From Streptomyces sp. DH5 (lineage in GTDB: Bacteria; Actinomycetota; Actinomycetes; Streptomycetales; Streptomycetaceae), in contig NZ_JAHWGP010000002.1 in the NCBI RefSeq assembly GCF_020873915.1, positions 248,001 to 312,000 of the forward strand: DNA of 64,000 nt, written 5' to 3'. Shown piece after piece: positions 1-7,042 of the stretch. The notes below the pieces were generated by a model. That model saw nothing but the letters and a program-made list of their open reading frames with translations. It was not told where the DNA came from and did not search any database. The translations under genes and the position numbers were made by a program. Each line of letters starts with the position of its first letter. Positions within the stretch are counted from its first letter, which is position 1.

Positions 1-217
1 AACGGCATCAACAATTTGTTGAACGAGGCTATCGGGCGGCGCTGCGGCCGGTCAACACCGCCTCCCTCGTGAGCCGGCCCGCTCCGGGCGCCCTCGCCAC
101 CGCATCCCGGCCACGACGGGCACCATGACGCACCGGGCGTCGCGCGACACGTTCGCGGTGGACGGACGGTTCCCGGGCGATCATCGGCCGGTGCGGGCAC
201 AGCCGCCCCCACGACGC
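1..217. other. Left edge, no gene recognised
   Basis: The stretch before the etf terminator shows no open frame with streptomycete codon bias and a ribosome binding site, and nothing recognisable. It may hold the end of a neighbouring transcription unit outside the window. Confidence 0.4.
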
Positions 218-266
218 GCCGAGGCCCCTGCGACCGTACCGGCGGTACGGTCGCAGGGGCCTCGGC
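218..266. terminator. Perfect 23-bp hairpin downstream of etfA
   Basis: Positions 218-240 and 244-266 are exact reverse complements, giving a 23-bp GC-rich stem with a 3-nt loop (GGC). It starts 15 bp beyond the etfA stop codon. There is no U-tract, as usual for Streptomyces terminators. It should end the leftward etfB-etfA transcript and can also stop rightward transcription entering from the left. Confidence 0.85.
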
Positions 267-280
267 CGGGCCTCGGGTGA

Positions 281-1243
281 TCAGCCCTTGCGGGTCTTGA
301 TCTCCTCGGTCAGCTGCGGGACGACGTCGAACAGGTCGCCGACCACGCCGTAGTCGACCAGGTCGAAGATCGGGGCCTCGGCGTCCTTGTTGACGGCCAC
401 GATGGTCTTCGAGGTCTGCATGCCCGCGCGGTGCTGGATCGCGCCGGAGATGCCGGAGGCGATGTACAGCTGCGGCGAGACCGACTTGCCGGTCTGGCCG
501 ACCTGGTTGGTGTGCGGGTACCAGCCGGCGTCGACGGCGGCACGCGAGGCACCGACGGCCGCGCCGAGGGAGTCGGCGAGCGCCTCGATGATCGCGAAGT
601 TCTCCGCGCCGTTGACACCGCGGCCACCGGAGACCACGATCGCGGCCTCGGTCAGCTCCGGACGGCCGGTCGACTCACGCGGCGTACGGCCGGTGACCTT
701 GGTGCCGGTCGCCTGGGCGGAGAAGGACACGCTCAGGGCCTCGACCGCGCCGGCGGCCGGGGCGGCCTCCACGGCGGCCGAGTTCGGCTTCACCGTGATG
801 ACCGGGGTGCCCTTGGAGACACGGGACTTGGTGGTGTACGAGGCGGCGAACACCGACTGCGTGGCCACCGGACCCTCGTCACCGGCCTCCAGGTCGACGG
901 CGTCGGTGATGATGCCGGAGCCCAGGCGCAGCGCCAGACGGGCCGCGATCTCCTTGCCCTCGGCGGAGGAGGACACCAGCACGGCGGCCGGGGAGACGGC
1001 CTCGTGGGCGGCCTGGAGGGCGTCCACCTTCGGCACGACCAGGTAGTCGGCGTACTCGGCGGCCTCGTGGGTGAGGACCTTGACCGCACCGTGCTCGGCG
1101 AGGGTGGCGGCGGTGTCCGCGGCGCCGTTGCCCAGCGCGACGGCGACCGGCTCGCCGACGCGGCGGGCCAGGGTCAGCAGCTCCAGGGTGGGCTTGCGGA
1201 CGGCACCGTCCACGTGGTCGACGTAGACGAGAACTTCAGCCAT
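281..1243 (-). CDS. etfA: Electron transfer flavoprotein alpha subunit
   Basis: This is the 320-residue alpha subunit of the heterodimeric electron transfer flavoprotein. It holds FAD and passes electrons from acyl-CoA and related dehydrogenases to an ETF:quinone oxidoreductase. The start at 1243 gives the typical [10 protein letters not shown] opening. An open frame continues further upstream, but it only overlaps etfB out of frame. The C-terminal FAD-binding domain is clear: GGRGV near residue 205, then [17 protein letters not shown], the classic ETF-alpha signature. The length matches the family. It lies 61 bp downstream of etfB in the usual actinobacterial order beta-alpha, so the two are almost certainly cotranscribed. 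Confidence 0.95.
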   Translation of the reverse strand: MAEVLVYVDHVDGAVRKPTLELLTLARRVGEPVAVALGNGAADTAATLAEHGAVKVLTHEAAEYADYLVVPKVDALQAAHEAVSPAAVLVSSSAEGKEIAARLALRLGSGIITDAVDLEAGDEGPVATQSVFAASYTTKSRVSKGTPVITVKPNSAAVEAAPAAGAVEALSVSFSAQATGTKVTGRTPRESTGRPELTEAAIVVSGGRGVNGAENFAIIEALADSLGAAVGASRAAVDAGWYPHTNQVGQTGKSVSPQLYIASGISGAIQHRAGMQTSKTIVAVNKDAEAPIFDLVDYGVVGDLFDVVPQLTEEIKTRKG

Positions 1244-1304
1244 GGGACTTCTTCTCTCCTGCTTGCGAAGTATGAGGGGCGGGGCGCGAGTTGAGCCTCG
1301 TAGC

Positions 1305-2093
1305 TCAGATGAACTTCTGGCTCGCGAGGAACTCGGCGAGCTGCTTGCCGCCCTCGCCCTCGTCCTTGACGATCGTGCCGGCGGTGCGGGCCGGACGCTC
1401 GGCCGCGGAGTCGACCGTGGTGTAGGCGTTCTCCAGACCGACCGCGTCCTCGTCGATGTCGAGGTCGGACAGGTCCCAGGACTGAACCGGCTTCTTCTTC
1501 GCCGCCATGATGCCCTTGAAGGACGGGTAACGGGCCTCGCCGGACTGGTCGGTGACCGACACGACCGCGGGGAGGGAGGCCTCGAGCCGCTCGGAGGCGG
1601 CGTCGCCGTCACGGCGGCCCTTGACGGTGCCGTCCTCGACGGACACCTCGGACAGCAGGGTCACCTGCGGCACGCCCAGACGCTCCGCGAGCAGCGCCGG
1701 TACGACGCCCATGGTGCCGTCGGTGGAGGCCATGCCGGAGATGACCAGGTCGTAGCCGGCCTTCTCGACGGCCTTGGCCAGGACCAGGGAGGTGCCGATG
1801 GCGTCGGTGCCGTGCAGGTCGTCGTCCTCGACGTGGATCGCCTTGTCCGCGCCCATGGACAGCGCCTTGCGCAGCGCGTCCTTGGCGTCCTCCGGGCCCA
1901 CCGTCAGGACGGTGATCTCCACGTCGTCGTCGGAGTTCTCCGAGATCTGCAGCGCCTGCTCGACCGCGTACTCGTCCAGCTCGGAGAGCAGACCGTCCAC
2001 ATCGTCACGGTCGACGGTCAGGTCATCGGCGAAGTGCCGGTCGCCAGTGGCGTCGGGCACGTACTTCACAGTGACAACGATCCTCAAGCTCAC
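1305..2093 (-). CDS. etfB: Electron transfer flavoprotein beta subunit
   Basis: This 262-residue protein is the ETF beta subunit, which binds AMP and contacts the partner dehydrogenase. It opens MSLRIVVTVKYVPD and keeps the family pattern VISGMASTDGTMGVVPALLAE in the nucleotide-binding part. It is the first gene of the leftward etfB-etfA operon. The operon should serve beta-oxidation and amino acid catabolism; no cognate dehydrogenase is adjacent, although an AidB-like acyl-CoA dehydrogenase lies about 21 kb away. An inverted repeat at 2124-2143 lies just upstream of the start. Confidence 0.95.
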   Translation of the reverse strand: MSLRIVVTVKYVPDATGDRHFADDLTVDRDDVDGLLSELDEYAVEQALQISENSDDDVEITVLTVGPEDAKDALRKALSMGADKAIHVEDDDLHGTDAIGTSLVLAKAVEKAGYDLVISGMASTDGTMGVVPALLAERLGVPQVTLLSEVSVEDGTVKGRRDGDAASERLEASLPAVVSVTDQSGEARYPSFKGIMAAKKKPVQSWDLSDLDIDEDAVGLENAYTTVDSAAERPARTAGTIVKDEGEGGKQLAEFLASQKFI

Positions 2094-2123
2094 GCCGGCT
2101 CTCCTACTGCATCGTCATTTCTG

Positions 2124-2143
2124 GCTGCCTGCCTGCAGGCAGC
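2124..2143. promoter_or_regulatory. Inverted repeat in the etfB leader
   Basis: GCTGCCTG (2124-2131) and CAGGCAGC (2136-2143) form a perfect 8-bp inverted repeat with a CCTG spacer, 31 to 50 bp upstream of the etfB start. It could be an operator or an mRNA leader hairpin. Further upstream, on the minus strand, TAATAT (2197-2202) is a possible -10 element, and AAGCGCTT at 2236-2243 is an 8-bp palindrome of LacI-operator type. The sites are seen directly; their roles are guesses. Confidence 0.4.
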
Positions 2144-2312
2144 ATAGGCGCCTGAAGCGGGCGATCGCGGTCGGGGCGACCCACGCTCCGAACGAAATAT
2201 TACTCGTCAGTACACCCAGTTCCTTCCCGCTAAGCAAGCGCTTTGAACTGTGACCTTCGCAACGCAGCGTAACCGGAACTCGAACCGCCCGCGACCAGGA
2301 GGGACACCCGGT

Positions 2313-2822
2313 TCAGTCCCGCAGGCCGTTGAAACGCCCCTGGTGGTAGAGGAGCGGACGGCCGCGGCCGGTGGAGTCGCCCAGCAGGATCTCGGCGATC
2401 ACGATCCGATGGTCCCCGGCGGGCACCCGCGCCACCACCTTGCACACCATCCAGGCAGGCACGTCGTCCAGCACCGGGACACCCTCGGGCCCCTCCCGCC
2501 AGACGGTGGCCGGGCCGAAGCGGTCGGCGCCGCTGCGCGCGAAGGTCGCCGCCAGTTCCTGCTGGTGCTCCCCGAGCACGTGTACGCCGACGTGGTCGCT
2601 CGTCGCGATCACGGACCAGCTGGAGCTTCCCGCACCGACCCCGAAGGACAGCATCGGGGGCTCGGCCGAGACGGAGGCGAGCGAGGTGGCGGTGAAGCCG
2701 ACCGGGCCGCGGTGACCGCACGCGGTGATCACGGCGACGCCGGCGGCGTGCCGGCGGAAGACGGAGCGCAACAGCTCGGGCGAGGCGGGCCGAGCGGTAC
2801 CGAGGCCGGGCGTGGCCGTCAT
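2313..2822 (-). CDS. Flavin reductase domain protein
   Basis: The 169-residue product belongs to the flavin reductase-like (FMN-binding split barrel) family: LRSVFRRHAAGVAVITA, GPVGFTATSLASVS and PPMLSFGV are typical of small NADH:FMN oxidoreductases such as HpaC. These supply reduced flavin to two-component monooxygenases. The start at 2822 has an AAGGACAG ribosome binding site 4-5 bp upstream; an in-frame start at 2870 is possible but has no better signal. No partner monooxygenase is next to it, so the substrate partner is unknown. It runs in the same direction as etfB, 219 bp upstream of it. Confidence 0.85.
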   Translation of the reverse strand: MTATPGLGTARPASPELLRSVFRRHAAGVAVITACGHRGPVGFTATSLASVSAEPPMLSFGVGAGSSSWSVIATSDHVGVHVLGEHQQELAATFARSGADRFGPATVWREGPEGVPVLDDVPAWMVCKVVARVPAGDHRIVIAEILLGDSTGRGRPLLYHQGRFNGLRD

Positions 2823-3039
2823 GGAACTGTCCTTCTGCGAGAGGTGACGAGCGGATTCGCGGCTGCTCACCGGCCCGGTCGGCGCACGCGCGCGGCGCGG
2901 GCGGCCGCCGGGGGGCCGGGTACCCGCGGAGGGCGAAGGAGTTGCCAGGACATGAGGTCAGGCTGACTACGTGTGGCATACACAGTCAAGTCGGTCCCGT
3001 GATGTGCGAGATGCCTCACGGCTGTTCTCCCGGCGGCGC

Positions 3040-3381
3040 TCACACCGCTTCCCCGAGCGCCGCGATGACGTCGGCCTTGCGCGGCTGGCCGGCCGCGCGC
3101 CGGACCTCCCGGCCGGCGGCGTCGAGGACCAGCACCGTGGGCGTCCTGACGATGCCCAGCCGGCGCACCAGGTCCAGGCGGGCCTCGGCGTCGATCTCCA
3201 CGTGGGTCACGCCCGGCACCAGGGCCGCCACCTCGCCGAGCACGCGACGCGTGGCGCGGCAGGGCGCGCAGAAGGCGCTGGAGAACTGCACGAGGGTGGC
3301 GCGCTCCCCCAGTCCCGCACCCAGTCCGGCCACCGCGTCCGAAGGCGCCGGTGACCGTCCGTCGTCGTCCCGATCCCGCAC
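3040..3381 (-). CDS. Thioredoxin-family protein
   Basis: This 113-residue cytoplasmic protein has a thioredoxin fold with an atypical active site C38-A-P-C41 (classical thioredoxin is CGPC). The cis-proline is in RTPTVLVLD. About 25 extra residues, acidic then glycine-rich, precede the first strand. It starts with GTG and has a purine-rich GGGAG 8 bp upstream. It probably acts as a general or specialised dithiol reductant. No dedicated reductase is beside it. Its stop lies 217 bp upstream of the flavin reductase start on the same strand. Confidence 0.85.
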   Translation of the reverse strand: MRDRDDDGRSPAPSDAVAGLGAGLGERATLVQFSSAFCAPCRATRRVLGEVAALVPGVTHVEIDAEARLDLVRRLGIVRTPTVLVLDAAGREVRRAAGQPRKADVIAALGEAV

Positions 3382-3398
3382 TCGCCCTCTCCCGTCAC

Positions 3399-3421
3399 GC
3401 GTCAGCCGTCAGCCGTCAGCC
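3399..3421. repeat. Short heptamer tandem repeat
   Basis: A 7-bp unit (GTCAGCC) is repeated about three times in the intergenic DNA between the thioredoxin gene start and the acyltransferase promoter region. It is seen directly. It has no clear role and probably arose by replication slippage. Confidence 0.5.
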
Positions 3422-3575
3422 GTTCTCAGCGTCCGCCGGTCCCCTGGCATTCCCGGGCGTCACACGGAAACCGAGGTCGATCCGGGTGGACGTGACGAGA
3501 ATCTCGCCCGCGAAGGGCACCAGGACTGGTTCACCGGCCGTTCTTCGGGCACCATCTGCGACAAGCCCGTAAACC

Positions 3576-3626
3576 TACGGCTCCGTAACTTCGACTGGGA
3601 GCTTCCTTCCCAGGCAGAGAAGGAAG
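3576..3626 (+). promoter_or_regulatory. Palindrome and leader hairpin before the acyltransferase
   Basis: TACGGCTCCGTA (3576-3587) is an inverted repeat with 5-bp arms, resembling TetR-family operators of lipid genes. Downstream, CTTCCTTC (3602-3609) pairs with GAAGGAAG (3619-3626). The latter is the best Shine-Dalgarno-like purine tract before the ATG at 3642, so the stem could hide it. The repeats are observed; the regulatory reading is inference. Confidence 0.45.
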
Positions 3627-3641
3627 GGTTCCTACCCGCCC

Positions 3642-4370
3642 ATGGCAGAACTCGTCTACCGGCCCGTCGTCGGCTTCGCCCGCACCCTCTTCAAGGTGTG
3701 GGACCTCAAGATCGACTGCCAGGGGTCGGAGAACATCCCGCGCTCGGGCGGCGCCGTGCTGGTCAGCAACCACATCAGCTACCTGGACTTCGTCTTCAAC
3801 GGACTGGCGGCGCTCCCCCAGAAGCGGCTCGTCCGCTTCATGGCGAAGGAGTCGGTCTTCCGGCACCGGGTCTCCGGTCCGCTGATGCGCGGCATGAAGC
3901 ACATCCCGGTGGACCGCGGGCAGGGCGAGGCCGCGTACGAGCACGCGCTGCGGTCGCTGCGGTCGGGTGAGATCGTGGGCGTCTTCCCGGAGGCGACCAT
4001 CTCGCAGTCGTTCACGCTGAAGAGCTTCAAGTCGGGCGCGGCGCGTCTGGCGCAGGAGGCGGGCGTGCCGCTGATCCCGATGGCGGTGTGGGGTACGCAG
4101 CGGCTGTGGACCAAGGGCCACCCGCGCAACTTCAAGCGGAGCCACACGCCCATCACCATGCGGGTGGGCGAGGCGATCGAGGCCTCCAAGGACAAGTACG
4201 CGGGCGCTATCACCCGTCAGCTGCGCGAGCGGGTGCAGGAGTTGCTGGAGGCGGCGCAGCGGGCCTACCCCGTGCGGCCGAAGGGGCCGGACGACACGTG
4301 GTGGATGCCGGCGCATCTCGGGGGCACGGCTCCCACCCCGGAACAGCTCCGCCAGTCCGAAACCCACTGA
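3642..4370 (+). CDS. 1-acyl-sn-glycerol-3-phosphate acyltransferase family protein
   Basis: This 242-residue PlsC-type acyltransferase transfers an acyl chain from acyl-CoA or acyl-ACP to lysophosphatidate or a related acceptor at the inner face of the membrane. The catalytic HX4D motif is N-H44-ISYL-D49. The phosphate-binding block is degenerate, VFPEATIS at about 114-121 instead of FPEGTRS. VPLIPMAVWG follows as the hydrophobic fourth block. The length fits short actinobacterial PlsC paralogues. It starts at ATG 3642, with the nearest purine-rich tract 13 bp upstream inside a possible hairpin. It appears monocistronic. Confidence 0.88.
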   Translation: MAELVYRPVVGFARTLFKVWDLKIDCQGSENIPRSGGAVLVSNHISYLDFVFNGLAALPQKRLVRFMAKESVFRHRVSGPLMRGMKHIPVDRGQGEAAYEHALRSLRSGEIVGVFPEATISQSFTLKSFKSGAARLAQEAGVPLIPMAVWGTQRLWTKGHPRNFKRSHTPITMRVGEAIEASKDKYAGAITRQLRERVQELLEAAQRAYPVRPKGPDDTWWMPAHLGGTAPTPEQLRQSETH

Positions 4371-4440
4371 CGCCCCGCCCTCGACGCCGACAGCCGCCGC
4401 CCGCGCACGCACACTTCCGCCGGCGGTCGTGCCGCAGGGC

Positions 4441-4474
4441 GGTCCCCCGCTCGAGCCAAGCCGAGGGCGGGGGC
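4441..4474. repeat. GC-rich hairpin of a dispersed Streptomyces type
   Basis: Between the converging acyltransferase and transglutaminase genes lies a hairpin whose arms read roughly GTCCCCCGCTC and GAGGGCGGGGGC around a GAGCCAAGCC centre. From memory, near-identical hairpins recur in intergenic regions of many Streptomyces genomes, where they may act as terminators or as a small repetitive element. Only one copy is seen here. Confidence 0.5.
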
Positions 4475-4542
4475 GACGCCGCCCCGCCGGCGCGGGGCCG
4501 CGCCGCCGTTCCCGCCCGGCACCGACGCCGTCCCACTCCCGG

Positions 4543-5115
4543 TCAGAGGGTGGTCGGCAGTGTCCGCCAGAGGTGGGGACGGTCGGGGGCGGAGCGCAGT
4601 GCGTCCAGTACGGCCGGATGCGCCGCCGCGTACAGGACGGGGTGATCCCGCTCCCCCGACGCCGGGTCGGGCGTGAAGGCCAGCCTCTCCCCCTCCAGGG
4701 AGAACCTCGCGTCCACCCCCGGCTTGTTGCCCCGCGGATCCTGCCTGTGCCAGCCGCCGCGGAACCGCACGGCGACCAGACCGTGGACCACACCGAGGTA
4801 CTGGTAGCACAGCGCGGTCGGGATGTCCTCGGCGCGCAGCAGCGCGGCCAGCGCGTGCGCCTTGGCGTAGCAGACGCCGGTGCGCCGCTCCAGGACGTCG
4901 GAGGCGCGCCAGGTGACCCGGAGGTCGCCGGAGTCGTGCGAGTGCGCGATCGCGTCGCGCACGTAGTCGAACGCCACCCGCGCATATTCATACGAGTCGC
5001 CCACTCCCCGCGCCAGCCGCGCGGCTGTCTCGCGGACCAGTGGGTGATGGTGGTCGATCACCTCGTCGGCGGCCAAGTACGCGGAGAGATCCGTGTTTTC
5101 CTGGATGAGCTGCAT
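4543..5115 (-). CDS. Transglutaminase-like domain protein
   Basis: This 190-residue protein has a transglutaminase-like cysteine protease core. The catalytic Cys lies in RRTGVCYAKAHALAALLR, the His in a segment HGLVAVRFRGGWHRQDPRGN, which also carries the Asp. Proteins of this type act as peptidases or amide hydrolases; the substrate is unknown. The start at 5115 is chosen because a -35/-10 pair (TTGACT-18 bp-TATGCT on the minus strand) ends only 8 bp upstream, which predicts a leaderless transcript. A longer frame to 5184 would begin inside the operator repeats. It is convergent with the acyltransferase gene. Confidence 0.85.
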   Translation of the reverse strand: MQLIQENTDLSAYLAADEVIDHHHPLVRETAARLARGVGDSYEYARVAFDYVRDAIAHSHDSGDLRVTWRASDVLERRTGVCYAKAHALAALLRAEDIPTALCYQYLGVVHGLVAVRFRGGWHRQDPRGNKPGVDARFSLEGERLAFTPDPASGERDHPVLYAAAHPAVLDALRSAPDRPHLWRTLPTTL

Positions 5116-5182
5116 GGCGCCAGAGCATAGGTATGCGGCCGATCGGCAGTCAATGCATTTCCGGTCATTCGCATACCTATGC
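5113..5182 (-). promoter_or_regulatory. Leaderless promoter with two operator-like repeats
   Basis: Reading the minus strand, TTGACT (5148-5153) and TATGCT (5124-5129) are separated by 18 bp and place the transcription start within 1-2 nt of the ATG at 5115. Two 12-mers flank the -35: GCATAGGTATGC (5125-5136), which covers the -10, and its exact reverse complement GCATACCTATGC (5171-5182). Each is itself a palindrome except for the central two bases. Their centres are 46 bp apart. This looks like a repressor operator pair for the transglutaminase gene. Confidence 0.7.
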
Positions 5183-5190
5183 ATTCATGG

Positions 5191-6279
5191 CTAGCGGGCC
5201 ATTTCCTCCTTCAGCGCCGCCACGAACGTGTCCACGTCGTCCTCGGTGGTGTCGAACGCGCACATCCACCGCACGTCGCCCGCCGCCTCGTCCCAGAAGT
5301 AGAAGCGGAACCTCTTCTGCAGGCGCTCGCTCACCTCGTGCGGCAGCCGCGCGAAGACGGCGTTGGCCTGCACCGGGTAGAGGATCTCGACACCGTGGAC
5401 GGCGCGCACGCCCTCCGCCAGGCGCTGGGCCATCTCGTTGGCGTGCCGGGCGTTGCGCAGCCACAGGTCCCGGGCCAGCAGGGCCTCCATCTGCACCGAC
5501 ACGAAGCGCATCTTGGAGGCGAGCTGCATGGACAGCTTGCGCAGGTGCTTCATGTGCCGGATGCCGTCCGGGTCCAGCACCACGACCGCCTCGCCGAACA
5601 GGGCGCCGTTCTTGGTGCCGCCCAGCGAGAGCAGGTCCACTCCGGCCGCGTTGGTGAAGGTGCGCAGCGGCACGTCCAGCGTGGCGGCGGCGTTGGCCAG
5701 CCGGGAGCCGTCGACGTGCACCTTCATGCCGTGCGCGTGGGCGTGCTCGCAGATGGCGCGGATCTCGTCCGGCGTGTAGACGGTGCCCAGTTCGGTGGCC
5801 TGGGCTATGGAGACGACCTGCGGCATGGCGCGGTGCTCGTCGTCCCAGCCGTACGCCTCCCGGTCGATCAGCTCGGGGGTGAGCTTGCCGTCCGGGGTGG
5901 GCACGGTGAGCAGCTTGATGCCCCCGACCCGCTCCGGAGCACCGCCCTCGTCCACGTTGATGTGGGCGCTGTCGGCGCAGATCACCGCGCCCCAGCGGTC
6001 GGTGACCGCCTGGAGCGCCACCACGTTGGCGCCGGTGCCGTTGAACACCGGGAACGCCTCGGCCGTCGGTCCGAAGTGACTGCGGATCACCTGCTGGAGG
6101 TTCTCGGTGTACGCGTCCTCGCCGTAGGCGACCTGGTGCCCGCCGTTGGCCACGGCCAGGGCGGCGAGCACCTCCGGGTGGACCCCGGCGTAGTTGTCGC
6201 TGGCGAAACCGCGGACGTCCGGGTCGTGATGACGACGCGCGTCGGTCCTCGGTGGGTTCACGGCTTCTCGGTCAGCCAC
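5191..6279 (-). CDS. Threonine aldolase-like PLP enzyme (beta-eliminating lyase family)
   Basis: This 362-residue fold-type I PLP enzyme resembles low-specificity L-threonine aldolase, which cleaves threonine/allo-threonine to glycine and acetaldehyde. The cofactor lysine is K223 in SLGGTKNGALF. D190 in KVHVDGSRLAN should pair with the pyridine nitrogen, and FNGTGANV (79-86) forms part of the phosphate site. It is the last gene of a leftward operon. Its start overlaps the end of the SDR gene by 22 bp, which suggests translational coupling. The constant company of DUF6421 and an SDR raises the possibility that it acts on another beta-hydroxy amino acid. Confidence 0.88.
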   Translation of the reverse strand: MADREAVNPPRTDARRHHDPDVRGFASDNYAGVHPEVLAALAVANGGHQVAYGEDAYTENLQQVIRSHFGPTAEAFPVFNGTGANVVALQAVTDRWGAVICADSAHINVDEGGAPERVGGIKLLTVPTPDGKLTPELIDREAYGWDDEHRAMPQVVSIAQATELGTVYTPDEIRAICEHAHAHGMKVHVDGSRLANAAATLDVPLRTFTNAAGVDLLSLGGTKNGALFGEAVVVLDPDGIRHMKHLRKLSMQLASKMRFVSVQMEALLARDLWLRNARHANEMAQRLAEGVRAVHGVEILYPVQANAVFARLPHEVSERLQKRFRFYFWDEAAGDVRWMCAFDTTEDDVDTFVAALKEEMAR

Positions 6280-7004
6280 AGACGGTTTCCGTTCACTTCC
6301 GCGGCGGGCTTGTCCCAGACGCCGACGACGGCCTCGGCGAGGTCCTTGACGTCCGTGAAGCCCGCGAACTTCGCGTTGGGGCGGTCGGCGCGCATCGCGT
6401 CGTGCACCAACGCCTTCACGACCAGGATCGCAGCCGCCGACGTCGGCCCCTGCTCACCCCCGGCCTTGCGGAAGTAGTCGGCCATGGCCAGCGTCCACGC
6501 CTCGGCGGCGGCCTTGCCGGCCGCGTACGCGGCGTTGCCCGCGGTGGGCCTGGTGGCACCGGCGGCGCTGATCAGGACGTAGCGACCGCGGTCGCTGCGC
6601 TGGAGCGCCTCGTGGAAGGCGAGGCTGGTGTGCTGCACGGTGCGCACCAGGAGCAGCTCCAGGAAGTCCCAGTCGTCGAGACTGGTCTTGGTGAAGGTCT
6701 CGCTGCCGCGCCAGCCGCCGACGAGGTGGACCAGACCGTCGACGCGGCCGAACTCCTTCTCGGTGCGGGCGGCCCACTCGCGGGTGGAGTCCAGGTCCAG
6801 CAGGTCGACCGTGTCACCGGTGACGGTGGCGCCGCCGTGCGCGTAGCGCGCCGCGTCGACCGCTTCCGCCAGCCGCTCCGGATCGTTGTCCGAGCCGACG
6901 ACGGTCGCTCCCGCCTCGGCCAGCCTGAGCAGTGCCGCACGTCCCGCGGGTCCTCCCGCGCCGGCCACCGCGATCACCGCACCGTCGAGCGCCCCGTTCC
7001 CCAT
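6258..7004 (-). CDS. Short-chain dehydrogenase/reductase
   Basis: This 248-residue NAD(P)-dependent oxidoreductase has the SDR Rossmann motif GAGGPAG near the N-terminus and the catalytic triad S...YAAGK (ISAAGATRP, then NAAYAAGKAAAEAW). The start at 7004 has an AGGAGG ribosome binding site 8 bp upstream. An alternative start at 7046 overlaps the DUF6421 stop as ATGA and would add 14 residues. It is the middle gene of the DUF6421-SDR-aldolase operon. Substrate unknown. Confidence 0.88.
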   Translation of the reverse strand: MGNGALDGAVIAVAGAGGPAGRAALLRLAEAGATVVGSDNDPERLAEAVDAARYAHGGATVTGDTVDLLDLDSTREWAARTEKEFGRVDGLVHLVGGWRGSETFTKTSLDDWDFLELLLVRTVQHTSLAFHEALQRSDRGRYVLISAAGATRPTAGNAAYAAGKAAAEAWTLAMADYFRKAGGEQGPTSAAAILVVKALVHDAMRADRPNAKFAGFTDVKDLAEAVVGVWDKPAAEVNGNRLWLTEKP

Positions 7005-7042
7005 GATTCTCGCCTCCTGAGCAGTGTTGTGAACGAGATCGC

